The notes: generated from the sequence alone by a model not told the origin. A stretch of DNA of 64,000 nucleotides from Nocardioides mangrovi (GCF_020073815.1 NZ_JAIQZJ010000003.1:62001-126000), one strand, 5' to 3'. Shown: positions 25,093-33,633, counted from the first letter of the stretch. Translations and numbers: made by a program.

Positions 25093-27273
25093 TCAGTACC
25101 TCGCGATCTCGGCGAGCTCGGCGATGACCTCGTCCTTCTGCGCGATGGCGGCGCGCTCGAGCACCTTGCTGATGCTCGGCGACGCCTCGGCACCCGTCAC
25201 CCGGCGCACGGGTGCGTCGAGCAGGTCGAAGAAGCGGCGATGGATCTCGTCGGCGAGCCAGCCGCCGTACGACGTGCCGACCGCGCCCTGCTCGGCGATC
25301 AGCACCTGGTTGGTCCGGGTGATCGACTGCTCGATCAGCTCCCAGTCGATGCTGGCCCGGTCGAGCCAGCGCAGGTCGATCACCTCGGCGTCGACCTGGC
25401 CGAACTCCTCGACCGCCTCCAGCACGAAGGGCACCATCCCGAGATAGGTGAGCACGGTGACGTCGTTGCCCGGGCGGCGGATCGCGGCCTTGCCGACGGG
25501 CAGCACGTAGTCGAGGTCGTCGATCGGGCCGGGTCCGCTCGAGCCGTAGAGGTCGACGTGCTCGAGTACGACGACCGGGTCCTGGCAGGTGAGTGCGGCG
25601 TTCATCAGTCCCACGTAGTCGTACGGCGTGGACGGCGCGACGATCCGCCAGCCGGGGTTGGTCGCGAACACCCCGGCCGGGTCCATCGAGTGCTGCGAGC
25701 CGTAGCCGGTGCCCATCGCGACCTTGCTGCGCAGCACGAGCGGGACACCGGACTCCCCGCCGTACATGTGTCGGGCCTTGCCGATCTGGTTGAAGAGCTG
25801 GTCGGCGGCGACCCACATGAAGTCGGCGTACATGAACTCGACGACCGGCGTGCAGCGGCCGTCGAGCGCGATGCCTCCGGCGAGACCGGCGAACGCGTTC
25901 TCGCTGATCGGGGTGCCGAGGATGCGACCCGGGAAGCGGTCGGGAAGGCCGCGGGTGGCGCCGTTGGTGCCGCCGTTGAGCCGGTGCACGTCCTCCCCCA
26001 TGACGACGATGCCCGGGTCGGTCTCCATGCGCCGGCCCATCACGGCCGCGACCGCGTCGATGAACTTCGTCTCCTGCACCGGTACGGCGAAACCGGTCGG
26101 GTCGACCACGCGAGCGGCGTCGAACTCCGACAGGTCGCCACGGACGCCGACGTCGACCCAGTCGGGGTCGGGCCACTCGCCGGGCCGGATCTGACGCTGT
26201 CCGGGCTTGCCGCCCGGCAGCGGCTCGACGAGCTCGCGGCCGATCTCCTCCATCACGGCCTTGGCGGCGGCCACGGCCGCGGCGGTCTCGTCGGCGGTCA
26301 TGATGCCGCGGCGCTGGAGGTGCGCGGCGGTCTGGGTGAGCGGGTCGCGCTCGCGCCAGGCACGCTCCTCGTCCTTGTCGCGGTAGCCGAAGGCGCTGCC
26401 CGCGAACCCGCCGTTCTGGTGGAAGAAGCGGTAGGTGTCGACCTCGACCACCGTCGGCCCGCGGCCGCGGCGCATGTGCTCGACGGCCTCGGTCATCGCG
26501 AGATGGACCGCGAGCGGGTCCATGCCGTCGACCTTCCAGCTCGCGATGTTGAAGCCCAGGCCGCGGGCGGACAGGCGCGGCTCGGCGGTCGCCTCGTCGA
26601 CCGACGTCGACACGGCGTACCGGTTGTTCTCGATGAAGAAGCAGACCGGCAGCGACCAGGCGCCGGCGAGGTTCATGGTCTCGAGCGTGGAGCCGATGTT
26701 GACCGCGCCGTCCCCGAAGTAGGTGACCGACACGGCGTCGCCACCGGAGTGCCGGTGCGACCAGGCGAAGCCGGCGGCCTGCGGCACGCCACCGCCGACG
26801 ATGGCATTGGTGCCCATCGCTCCGGCCTCCTTCCACTGCAGGTGCATCGAACCGCCACGGCCGTGGCTCCAGCCGCGGTCGAGGCCGCAGATCTCGGCGA
26901 GCGTCTTGAGGAGCACCTCGCGCACCTGCTCGGACGGCGCCTCCAGCGGGTCGAGCCCCTTCGGCTCGACGTGGTGCAGCGCCTTGGCGAGGAACTGGTG
27001 GTGGCCGCGGTGCGAGCCGTTGACGGAGTCGTCGCTGGTGAGCGCGAGCACCGAGCCGACCGCGCCGCCCTCCTGGCCGATGCTCGAGTGGGCGGGGCCG
27101 TGGATCAGGCCGCCGGCGGCCAGCTCGAGCACGTACTGCTCGAAGGTCCGGATCCAGACCAGCTGGGCGTAGATCGTGCGCAGCAGGTGGGGGTCGGCGG
27201 CGTCCCAGTCGGCCTCGGTGGCGACGACCTCGACCCACGGTGACGCGGGCTCGAGGGGGTGGTGCTCGGGCAT
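25093..27273 (-). CDS. Fused alpha-beta E1 component of a 2-oxoacid dehydrogenase
   Basis: This thiamine-diphosphate enzyme decarboxylates a 2-oxoacid and passes the acyl group to E2. At 726 residues it joins both subunits. The alpha part (to about residue 340) has GPAHSSIGQEGGAVG, HGRGGSMHL and the ThDP motif GDGAVNIGSTLETMNLAGAW. The beta part has VMGEDVHRLNGGTNGATRGL, TPISENAFAGLAGGIAL and VVLEHVDLYG. ATG 27273 has a GAGGAG ribosome site; an in-frame reading 63 codons longer runs through the promoter region. The divergent gap holds two GGATCC-centred operators, so the GntR gene downstream of the other promoter probably controls it. Confidence 0.9.
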   Translation of the reverse strand: MPEHHPLEPASPWVEVVATEADWDAADPHLLRTIYAQLVWIRTFEQYVLELAAGGLIHGPAHSSIGQEGGAVGSVLALTSDDSVNGSHRGHHQFLAKALHHVEPKGLDPLEAPSEQVREVLLKTLAEICGLDRGWSHGRGGSMHLQWKEAGAMGTNAIVGGGVPQAAGFAWSHRHSGGDAVSVTYFGDGAVNIGSTLETMNLAGAWSLPVCFFIENNRYAVSTSVDEATAEPRLSARGLGFNIASWKVDGMDPLAVHLAMTEAVEHMRRGRGPTVVEVDTYRFFHQNGGFAGSAFGYRDKDEERAWRERDPLTQTAAHLQRRGIMTADETAAAVAAAKAVMEEIGRELVEPLPGGKPGQRQIRPGEWPDPDWVDVGVRGDLSEFDAARVVDPTGFAVPVQETKFIDAVAAVMGRRMETDPGIVVMGEDVHRLNGGTNGATRGLPDRFPGRILGTPISENAFAGLAGGIALDGRCTPVVEFMYADFMWVAADQLFNQIGKARHMYGGESGVPLVLRSKVAMGTGYGSQHSMDPAGVFATNPGWRIVAPSTPYDYVGLMNAALTCQDPVVVLEHVDLYGSSGPGPIDDLDYVLPVGKAAIRRPGNDVTVLTYLGMVPFVLEAVEEFGQVDAEVIDLRWLDRASIDWELIEQSITRTNQVLIAEQGAVGTSYGGWLADEIHRRFFDLLDAPVRRVTGAEASPSISKVLERAAIAQKDEVIAELAEIARY

Positions 27274-27321
27274 GGGTGTCTCCTCGGCTGAGTCGTGGCT
27301 CGACAGCACGATGACACAGTA

Positions 27322-27331
27322 TTGGATCCAA
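27322..27331. promoter_or_regulatory. GntR-type operator 1 (TTGGATCCAA)
   Basis: TTGGATCCAA is a perfect 10-base palindrome within ATTGGATCCAAAAT in the E1/VOC divergent gap, on the E1 side. It shares the TNGGATCCNA pattern with the second site at 27397. FadR-subfamily GntR proteins bind short palindromes of this type, and such a gene (27909) is in the adjacent operon. Confidence 0.55.
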
Positions 27332-27396
27332 AATCTAGTGTGGGAAGTGATGGACGCCACGGTTCCCCGCGTGCTTTGCTGCTTCAGCACGTCAGA

Positions 27397-27406
27397 TCGG
27401 ATCCGA
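27397..27406. promoter_or_regulatory. GntR-type operator 2 (TCGGATCCGA)
   Basis: TCGGATCCGA is a perfect 10-base palindrome 12 bases before the VOC gene ATG, 75 bases from operator 1 (start to start, about seven helical turns). That spacing would permit looping or independent control of both promoters. Confidence 0.55.
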
Positions 27407-27418
27407 AAGGTACGTCTT

Positions 27419-27916
27419 ATGCCGATACCGGGGCTGCGCCGGATGGACCACGTGGGGTTCACCGTGCCCGACCTCGACGAGGCGCACCGCTTCCTCGTCG
27501 ACGTGCTCGGCTGCGACTACCTCTACTCGCTCGGCCCCTTCCGGCACGACGACGACTGGATGCTCGCCCACCTCAACGTGCACCCGCGGGCGGAGATGGT
27601 CGAGAACCGGTGGTTCCGCTGCGGCGACCAGGCTGTCTTCGAGGTCTTCCACTACACCTCCCCCGACCAGTCCGACGCGATCCCGCGCAACAGCGACATC
27701 GGCGGCCACCACATCGCGCTCTACGTCGACGACCTCGACGCGGCGGTGACGCACCTCGAGTCGCATGGCGTGCGTGTGCTCGCCGGCCCGACCGCCAGCA
27801 AGGGCCCCGCCGCGGGCAACCGCTGGATCTACTTCCTCAGCCCGTGGGGGATGCAGTTCGAGCTGGTGTCCTACCCCGGCGGCAAGGCGTGGGATCGGGA
27901 GAACCCCGATGACTGA
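27419..27916 (+). CDS. VOC-family (glyoxalase/extradiol dioxygenase fold) protein
   Basis: This is a metal enzyme of the vicinal oxygen chelate fold, 165 residues. Likely metal ligands are His11 (RMDHVGFTVPDL), a His in IGGHHIALYVDDL near residue 95, and the Glu of GMQFELVSYPGG near residue 140. Members include glyoxalases, epimerases and ring-cleavage enzymes; the exact reaction is unknown. It is first in an eight-gene operon and overlaps the GntR gene by 8 bases. ATG 27419 follows AAAGG and operator 2 closely. Confidence 0.82.
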   Translation: MPIPGLRRMDHVGFTVPDLDEAHRFLVDVLGCDYLYSLGPFRHDDDWMLAHLNVHPRAEMVENRWFRCGDQAVFEVFHYTSPDQSDAIPRNSDIGGHHIALYVDDLDAAVTHLESHGVRVLAGPTASKGPAAGNRWIYFLSPWGMQFELVSYPGGKAWDRENPDD

Positions 27917-28550
27917 CGTGAGCAGCAGCCGCGTGGCGGCGTACCTCCGCGAGGCGATCCTCGGCGGCGACCTCAAGCCGGGCGACCGGATCCGCCAGGA
28001 GGAGATAGCGGCCAGGCTCGGCGCGAGCCGCCTCCCGGTGCGCGAGGCGCTGCGGATGCTCGAGGCCGAGGGGCTCACCGAGCACGAGCCGCACAAGGGT
28101 GCACGGGTGCCGCGGCTGACGCAGCACGAGGTCGACGTCATCTACCGGATGCGCGAGCGGCTCGAGCCGCTGGCGCTCGTCGAGAGCCTGCCGCAGCTGG
28201 GCCCGGCCGACGTCGAGCGGCTCGAGGACGTGCAGCGCCGGATCGAGGACAACGACGACCTCGAGAAGTTCCTCGACCTCGACCGCGAGTTCCACATGCT
28301 CACCTACAGCGGCTGCGCGATCGAGCCGCTCAACCAGAACGTCACCCGGCTCTGGAACTCCACCCAGCACTACCGGCGTGCGTACGTCGCACTCGGCGGG
28401 CAGAGCCGGATGTGGATCGTCAACGCCGAGCACCGGCTGATCCTCGATGCCGTCGTACGCCGTGACGCCTCGGACGCCGAGCGCTACCTGGAGGGCCACA
28501 TCCGTCGGACCCGGAACGAGCTCGCGCACCACCCGGAGGTCTTCGACTGA
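27909..28550 (+). CDS. GntR-family regulator, FadR (FCD) subfamily
   Basis: The protein has 213 residues. The N-terminal winged helix (AAYLREAILGGDLKPGDRIR, QEEIAARLGASRLPVREALRML) is followed by an all-helical FCD domain with metal/ligand residues in LDLDREFHMLTYSG and NAEHRLILDAVVRRDA. It lies within the catabolic operon as second gene, its start overlapping the VOC stop and its stop sharing a base with the next ATG. FCD regulators are usually released by an organic acid of the pathway. The TNGGATCCNA sites at 27322 and 27397 are its probable operators. Confidence 0.92.
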   Translation: MTDVSSSRVAAYLREAILGGDLKPGDRIRQEEIAARLGASRLPVREALRMLEAEGLTEHEPHKGARVPRLTQHEVDVIYRMRERLEPLALVESLPQLGPADVERLEDVQRRIEDNDDLEKFLDLDREFHMLTYSGCAIEPLNQNVTRLWNSTQHYRRAYVALGGQSRMWIVNAEHRLILDAVVRRDASDAERYLEGHIRRTRNELAHHPEVFD

Positions 28551-29002
28551 TGCGGATCACTGTCAACGGAGAGGATGTGGGCCTCACCTCGGACGGCGAC
28601 ACCACCCTCCTCACTGCGCTGCGCGACGAGCTCGGACTGGTCGGCACCCGCTTCGGCTGCGGCCAGGGCCTGTGCGGTGCGTGCTTCGTCGACGTCGACG
28701 GCACCGTGATGCCGTCGTGCCAGACGCCGGTGTGGCAGGTCGAGGGGCAGGCCGTCACGACCGTGGAGGGGCTCTCCCAGGACGGCGAGCCGCACCCCGT
28801 GCAGCGGGCGATCCTCGACCGGCAGGCGGCACAGTGCGGCTTCTGCATCTCCGGCATCGTGGTGCGCGCGGCCGCACTGCTGCGCGACGAGCCGGACGCC
28901 GACGCCGCCCGCGTCACCGAGGCGCTCGACCGCAACCTGTGCCGCTGCGGCGCCCAGCGCCGGATCATCGAGGCCGTGCTCGCCGTCCGGGAGTCACGAT
29001 GA
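28550..29002 (+). CDS. 2Fe-2S subunit of a molybdenum hydroxylase
   Basis: This 150-residue electron-transfer subunit belongs to the xanthine dehydrogenase family. The N-terminal plant-type cluster is bound by FGCGQGLCGACFVDVDG with a further Cys in MPSCQTPVW. The C-terminal helical cluster domain has CGFCISG and RNLCRCGA. It passes electrons from the molybdenum site of the next gene product. No FAD (medium) subunit gene is nearby, as in isoquinoline 1-oxidoreductase and nicotinate dehydrogenase types, which use another acceptor such as a cytochrome. Confidence 0.93.
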   Translation: MRITVNGEDVGLTSDGDTTLLTALRDELGLVGTRFGCGQGLCGACFVDVDGTVMPSCQTPVWQVEGQAVTTVEGLSQDGEPHPVQRAILDRQAAQCGFCISGIVVRAAALLRDEPDADAARVTEALDRNLCRCGAQRRIIEAVLAVRESR

Positions 29003-31002
29003 GCGAGCTCCCGGCCCACGTCGTCGACAACCCGAGGCTCGGCACCTGGATCACCGTCGCCGGCGGCGTGGTCGAGGTGCACGTCGGCAAGGTCGAGCTC
29101 GGCCAGGGCATCGTCACGGCGCTCGCGCAGATCGCGGCCGACGCGCTCGCCCTTCCGTTGAGCCGGATCCGCATGCTCGCCGCCCACACGACCCACGGCC
29201 CCGACGAGGGCCTCACCGCCGGCAGCCTGTCGGTGCTCCAGGCCGGACCCGCGCTGCGTCACGTCGGTGCCGTCGTACGCGCGCTCGCCGGCCCGCCCGA
29301 CGACGAGTACGTCGCGCGCATCGCCGCCCTCGACCCCGACACGGACCTCCTGACCGCCCCGACCGCGGACGCCGTCACCCCTGACGCGGTCGGGAGCAGC
29401 ACGCCCCGGCTCGACCTGCCCGACAAGGTGCTGGGTCGGCCGCGCTACCTGGCCGACCTGCGGCCCGACGGGCTGCTCCACGGCCGGGTGCTGCGGCCGC
29501 CGTCGCCCGGCGCCCGGCTCCTCGAGCTCGACGACGACTGGAAGGCACCCGGCGTCGAGCTCGTGCGCGACGGCTCCTTCGTCGGCGTCGTCGGCGAGCG
29601 CGAGGCCGACGTCGACCGGGCTCTGGAGCAGCTCGCCCGCGACTGCGCCTGGGCCGAGGAGGACGCCCTCCCGGACGGGGACGATCTCCCCACCTGGCTG
29701 CGTGCCGGCCCGCACGAGGAGATCGAGGTGCTCGACGAGTCGCCCGCGCCGGGCACCCTCAGCGCGTCGTACTCGCGGCCCTTCCTGGTGCACGGCTCCA
29801 TCGCACCCAGCGTCGGGCTCGCGCGCTGGGACGGCGATGCGCTGCGCGTCTGGAGCCACAGCCAGGGCATCCACCCGCTGCGGATGGCGATCGCCTCGGC
29901 CCTCGGGCTCGACCCGGCAGTCGTCGAGGTCGAGCACGTGGAGAACGCCGGCTGCTACGGCCACAACGCCGCCGACGACGCGGCCTTCGACGCCGTGCTG
30001 CTGGCGCGCGCCGTACCCGGGCACCCGGTGCAGGTGCGCTGGACCCGGCCGGACGAGCTGGCCTGGGGACCGCTGTCCTCGGCGATGACCGCGACCGTCT
30101 CCGCGTCGCTGGCTGACGGGCGCATCGCCGGCTGGTGCTACGACGTGTGGAGCCAGGGACACACCGCGCGGCCGATGTACCGCGGGATCCCCGGGCTCCT
30201 CGCCGGCGCCCACCTCGCGACTCCGGTCCCGCTGCTGCCGGCCACGGACCCGCCGACCGCGGCCGGCGGCGGCACCACCCGCAACGCCGTCCCGATCTAC
30301 GACGTCGGCCCGCGGCGCATCGCCGGGCACCGGCGCGTCGACAGCCCCTTCCGCACCTCGGCGATGCGGGCGTTGGGCGCCTACCTCAACGTCTTCGCGA
30401 TCGAGAGCTTCATGGACGAGCTGGCCGAGGAGGCGGGCGCCGACCCGGTCGACTTCCGGCTCGCGCACCTCACCGACGAGCGCGCCGCGCGCGTGGTGGC
30501 GGAGGCCGCGCGCCTCGCGGAGTGGGGCGAGGAGCTGCCCGACGAGGTCGGCCGCGGCATCGGCTTCGCCCGTTACAAGGACAAGGGCGCCTACTGTGCG
30601 GTCGTCGCCGAGGTCGGCGTCGCGTCCTCCGTGGCGGTACGCCGCCTGACCGTGGTCGCCGACATCGGCCTGGTGGTCAACCCGGACGGCGCCCGCAACC
30701 AGCTCGAGGGCGGGGCCACCCAGTCGACGAGCTGGACGACCAAGGAGCGGGTCCGCTTCGACCGGCGCCGGATCTCCAGCACCGACTGGGAGACCTACCC
30801 GATCCTCACCTTCCGCGAGGCGCCGCTCGTCGACGTCCACCTGGTCGACTCGGCCGCGCCCTCCCTGGGCGCCGGCGAGGCCGCTCAGGGGCCGACCGCA
30901 GCCGCGATCGCCAACGCGGTGCACCACGCCCTCGGCGTACGGGTCCGGGATCTCCCGCTCGACGCCGACGCCGTCGTCCGGGCCATCGAGGCCCAGGAGT
31001 AA
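28999..31002 (+). CDS. Molybdopterin-binding subunit of an aldehyde/N-heterocycle hydroxylase
   Basis: This large catalytic subunit hydroxylates a carbon next to nitrogen in a heterocycle, or an aldehyde, using water. At 667 residues it resembles the IorB type, where the molybdenum domain precedes the small alpha/beta part. Visible are VEVHVGKVELGQGIVTALAQ near the N-terminus, RTSAMRALGAYLNVFAIESF and the catalytic Glu in SLGAGEAAQGP near the C-terminus. ATGA overlap couples it to the iron-sulfur subunit. No signal peptide is seen. The 3-prime end is part of a 12-base tandem repeat that repeats its stop codon in frame. Confidence 0.9.
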   Translation: MSELPAHVVDNPRLGTWITVAGGVVEVHVGKVELGQGIVTALAQIAADALALPLSRIRMLAAHTTHGPDEGLTAGSLSVLQAGPALRHVGAVVRALAGPPDDEYVARIAALDPDTDLLTAPTADAVTPDAVGSSTPRLDLPDKVLGRPRYLADLRPDGLLHGRVLRPPSPGARLLELDDDWKAPGVELVRDGSFVGVVGEREADVDRALEQLARDCAWAEEDALPDGDDLPTWLRAGPHEEIEVLDESPAPGTLSASYSRPFLVHGSIAPSVGLARWDGDALRVWSHSQGIHPLRMAIASALGLDPAVVEVEHVENAGCYGHNAADDAAFDAVLLARAVPGHPVQVRWTRPDELAWGPLSSAMTATVSASLADGRIAGWCYDVWSQGHTARPMYRGIPGLLAGAHLATPVPLLPATDPPTAAGGGTTRNAVPIYDVGPRRIAGHRRVDSPFRTSAMRALGAYLNVFAIESFMDELAEEAGADPVDFRLAHLTDERAARVVAEAARLAEWGEELPDEVGRGIGFARYKDKGAYCAVVAEVGVASSVAVRRLTVVADIGLVVNPDGARNQLEGGATQSTSWTTKERVRFDRRRISSTDWETYPILTFREAPLVDVHLVDSAAPSLGAGEAAQGPTAAAIANAVHHALGVRVRDLPLDADAVVRAIEAQE

Positions 31003-31026
31003 GCCCAGGAGTAAGCCCAGGAGTAA
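30991..31026 (+). repeat. Three tandem copies of a 12-base unit carrying a stop codon and Shine-Dalgarno
   Basis: The unit GCCCAGGAGTAA occurs three times without gaps (30991-31002, 31003-31014, 31015-31026) and is followed by GGAG. The first copy encodes the last residues Ala-Gln-Glu-stop of the hydroxylase; the other two repeat the stop in the same frame. Each copy has AGGAG, so the next gene (ATG 31037) has a triplicated ribosome-binding region. This looks like slippage or unequal exchange. Confidence 0.9.
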
Positions 31027-31036
31027 GGAGAGCACC

Positions 31037-31606
31037 ATGCCCCGGATCAGCTATGTCCCGATGGATGCGATGACCGCGGAGATGCGCGTCGAGATGGAGC
31101 GCAGCGCGCGCGAGGGCACGCCGCGGCCGGAGTCGTCCGCGGTGCGTGCGCACTGCCCGGACGTCTTCATGACGTTCACCGACTACTGGGACGCGACCTT
31201 CCGCAAGGGCGTGCTCGACCACGCCGTCAAGGAGCTGGCACGGCTCTACATCACCAAGACGACGAACTGTCAGTTCTGCGGCAACCAGCGCTCCTCGACC
31301 GCCGGCCTGCCGGAGTACGAGGTCGACGACCTGCTCAACTTCGAGCGCTCCGACCAGTACGACGATCGCCAGAAGGCCGCCCTGGCCTACGCGCAGGCGA
31401 TCGCCTGGGGCGAGCAGGACCTCGACGGCCTGTGGTCGCGGCTGCACGCGCACTTCACCGAGGCCGAGCTGGTCGAGCTCGGCTGCTTCGTGGCCCTGAC
31501 CTTCGGGCAGCAGTCCTGGATCCGGCTGCTCGGCATCGGCCACCAGGAGTACGACGTCGAGGGCATCGACTCGACGGCCGGACTCGCACCCGGGGTGGCC
31601 AGGTGA
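31037..31606 (+). CDS. Carboxymuconolactone decarboxylase / AhpD-like protein
   Basis: This 189-residue helical protein has the CMD core with a CxxC pair (TKTTNCQFCGNQRS) preceded by KELARLYIT, followed by KAALAYAQAIAWGEQ. The CxxC and nearby His are typical of AhpD-like peroxidase partners and of some decarboxylases. In a ring-hydroxylating operon a lactone decarboxylase or a protective peroxidase role are both possible. The start lies 10 bases after the repeat that ends the previous gene. Its stop overlaps the next GTG by 4 bases. Confidence 0.82.
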   Translation: MPRISYVPMDAMTAEMRVEMERSAREGTPRPESSAVRAHCPDVFMTFTDYWDATFRKGVLDHAVKELARLYITKTTNCQFCGNQRSSTAGLPEYEVDDLLNFERSDQYDDRQKAALAYAQAIAWGEQDLDGLWSRLHAHFTEAELVELGCFVALTFGQQSWIRLLGIGHQEYDVEGIDSTAGLAPGVAR

Positions 31607-32502
31607 CCGAGCTCCGCTCGATCGAGCGGGTCGGCTTCGTCGGCCTGGGCGCGATGGGCAGCGGAATCGCGCGGCGGCTGATGGACGCGGGCTACTCCGT
31701 CGTCGGCTGGAACCGCACCCGGGCCAAGGCGCAGGACCTCGTCGACGCCGGCATGGGCTGGGCCGACACGCCCCGCGAGGTCGCCGAGCAGTGCGACGTC
31801 GTGCTCACGATGCTCACCAACACCGCGGCGATCCCGGCCAACGCGCACGGCGACGACGGGCTGCTCGCCGGTCTGCGACCCGGCACCGTGTGGGCCGACC
31901 TGAGCACGATCGCCCCCGACGCCAGCGTCGCGCTGTCCGAGGAGGTCGCCACGACCGGCGCGTTCTACCTCGACACGCCCGTCTCCGGCAGCCCGGCGAC
32001 GCTGGCCGCCGGTCAGATGTCGGTGATGGTCGGTGGCGACCGCGCGGCGTACGACCACGTGGAGAAGCTGCTGCTGTCGATCGGCCCGAAGGTCACGTAC
32101 ATCGGCGCCAACGGCCACGCCATCCTCACCAAGGTCGCGATCAACCTGACGCTGGTGGTGTCGGTGACCGCGTTCGCCGAAGCCGTGGCGCTGGTCGAGA
32201 AGGCCGGCGTCGACCGCGCGGCCGTCGTCGACGCGGCGCTCAAGAGCGTGGTCGCCTCGCCCGTGATCGGCTACCGCGCGCCACTGCTGGTCGACGACGA
32301 CACCGTCTTCGCCGACGTCGAGCTCCAGCAGAAGGACCTGGTGCTCGCACAGGACCTCGGCCGCCGGCTCGGCGCGATGGTGCCGACCTGCTCGGCCGCG
32401 AGCGAGATGCTCAGCGCCGCCCGCAGCAGCGACCTCGCCGACCGCGACTTCCTGATCAGCGTGTCCGACGTCTACCGACGAGCAGCAGGAGTGGCCCTGT
32501 GA
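31603..32502 (+). CDS. 3-Hydroxyisobutyrate dehydrogenase-family NAD(P) oxidoreductase
   Basis: This beta-hydroxyacid dehydrogenase has 299 residues. The Rossmann motif is VGFVGLGAMGSGIARRLMDAG, the substrate-binding motif DTPVSGSPATLAAGQM, and the catalytic Lys is in GHAILTKVAINL. Likely substrates are short 3-hydroxy acids or tartronate semialdehyde-like compounds. GTGA overlaps join it to the preceding and following genes, so it is certain to be in the operon. A second paralogue is at 37734-38681. Confidence 0.9.
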   Translation: MTELRSIERVGFVGLGAMGSGIARRLMDAGYSVVGWNRTRAKAQDLVDAGMGWADTPREVAEQCDVVLTMLTNTAAIPANAHGDDGLLAGLRPGTVWADLSTIAPDASVALSEEVATTGAFYLDTPVSGSPATLAAGQMSVMVGGDRAAYDHVEKLLLSIGPKVTYIGANGHAILTKVAINLTLVVSVTAFAEAVALVEKAGVDRAAVVDAALKSVVASPVIGYRAPLLVDDDTVFADVELQQKDLVLAQDLGRRLGAMVPTCSAASEMLSAARSSDLADRDFLISVSDVYRRAAGVAL

Positions 32503-32921
32503 AGCCCCCCTTCCGCACCACCATCGCCGACGTACCTCTCGAGGAGAATCTCAGCGAGGACGAGGGCTGGGTCGACATGCAGGTGCAGTACCTCATCAAC
32601 TCCGACCGCGGCGGCTCCGACCACCTCACCGTCGGCAAGACCGTGCTGCCGCCCGGCGCCCGCCACGAGCGGCACCTGCACACCGGTGCCGACGAGTTCC
32701 TCGTGGTGATGTCGGGCCGCGGCGAGATCCACACCAACACGGGCCGCGAGCCGTCGCAGGCCGGCGACGTCATCTTCACCCCGCGCGGCAACTACCACGG
32801 CTTCGTCAACACCGGCGACGAGGACGTGGTGCTCATCTGGGGCTGGAGCGGCGCCGGGTCCCTGTCCGCCGCCGGATATGGCATGCCCGGCCCGGACGAG
32901 ACCTTCGACGACCCGTCGTGA
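32499..32921 (+). CDS. Cupin-domain protein
   Basis: A single-domain beta-barrel protein of 140 residues. Cupin motif 1 is LPPGARHERHLHTGADEFLVVMSG, in which His, His and Glu are probable metal ligands, and motif 2 is GDVIFTPRGNYHGFVNTG, with the fourth ligand His. It could be a small dioxygenase, isomerase or decarboxylase acting on a pathway intermediate. GTG start with a 4-base overlap to the previous stop; its own stop overlaps the hydratase start. Confidence 0.85.
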   Translation: MKPPFRTTIADVPLEENLSEDEGWVDMQVQYLINSDRGGSDHLTVGKTVLPPGARHERHLHTGADEFLVVMSGRGEIHTNTGREPSQAGDVIFTPRGNYHGFVNTGDEDVVLIWGWSGAGSLSAAGYGMPGPDETFDDPS

Positions 32922-33607
32922 CCTCTCACCCTCCCCTCGACCCGCGGATCCGGCGCGGCACCGAGCGGATGCTGGCGGCCCGGGCCGCCGCCCCCGATCC
33001 CATCGGCTGGAAGGCCGGCTTCGGCGCTCCTGCGTCGCTGGCCGCTCTGGAGATCGACCGCCCGCTGGTCGGCTTCCTCACCCGCTCCCGCCTGCTCCCC
33101 TCGGGCACCTCAGCGTCGGTCTCCTCCTGGACGAAGCCCATGCTGGAGGCCGAGGTGTGCGCGCACCTGGCGTCCGACGTCGGCCCCGGCTGGACGCCGG
33201 CCGAGGCCCTCGCCGCCGTCGGCGGCTGGTCCGTGGCGATCGAGCTCGCCGACCTCTCCTTCGCACCCACCGACGTCGAGGCGATCCTGGCCAGCAACAT
33301 CTACCACCGCCACGTGATCCTCGGCCCGGTCGTACCTGCGCTTCCCTCGCCTCTCTCCTTCTCGGTGACGAAGGACGGCTCCGAGGTGGCGACGACGTCC
33401 GATCCCGAGGCCCTCACCGGCGATCTCGGCTTCGTGCTCGCTTCGACGGCCGACACCCTCGCCGCCTGCGGCGCCGGTCTTCGCGCCGGAGATGTCGTCA
33501 TCACCGGCTCGGTCATCCCACCGCTCGCGCTGGAGGACGGCGGTGCGTGGTCAGTGGCCGCCGGCGCGCTCGACGCGGTGTCGCTCCGTCTCCTCCCTCT
33601 CGCCTGA
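32918..33607 (+). CDS. 2-Keto-4-pentenoate hydratase-like protein
   Basis: The product is 229 residues of the fumarylacetoacetase C-terminal fold (MhpD/hydratase branch). IGWKAGFGAPASLAAL, the metal-site strand KPMLEAEVCAHLASDV (Glu ligands) and LRAGDVVITGSVIPPL are characteristic. Such enzymes add water to, or decarboxylate, 2-oxo-pent-4-enoates formed after meta ring cleavage. This end gene makes ring opening by the VOC or cupin protein plausible. It is somewhat shorter than the usual 260 residues, with a shortened N-terminus. Confidence 0.82.
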   Translation: MTSHPPLDPRIRRGTERMLAARAAAPDPIGWKAGFGAPASLAALEIDRPLVGFLTRSRLLPSGTSASVSSWTKPMLEAEVCAHLASDVGPGWTPAEALAAVGGWSVAIELADLSFAPTDVEAILASNIYHRHVILGPVVPALPSPLSFSVTKDGSEVATTSDPEALTGDLGFVLASTADTLAACGAGLRAGDVVITGSVIPPLALEDGGAWSVAAGALDAVSLRLLPLA

Positions 33608-33617
33608 CGATGGCAAT

Positions 33618-33633
33618 TCGAACATCTGTTCGA
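33618..33633. promoter_or_regulatory. LexA (SOS) box before the HNH nuclease gene
   Basis: TCGAACATCTGTTCGA matches the actinobacterial SOS box TCGAAC-N4-GTTCGA at all 12 defined positions. It directly abuts the -10 element TACCAT at 33634-33639, which is 5 bases before the ATG at 33645. LexA binding there would block the promoter. Confidence 0.85.

Noticed and set aside
24457..27243. 928-codon plus-strand frame opposite the E1/E2 genes
   Set aside because: The opposite strand encodes clear E1 and E2 motifs; this frame has no recognisable motif and typical antisense composition.
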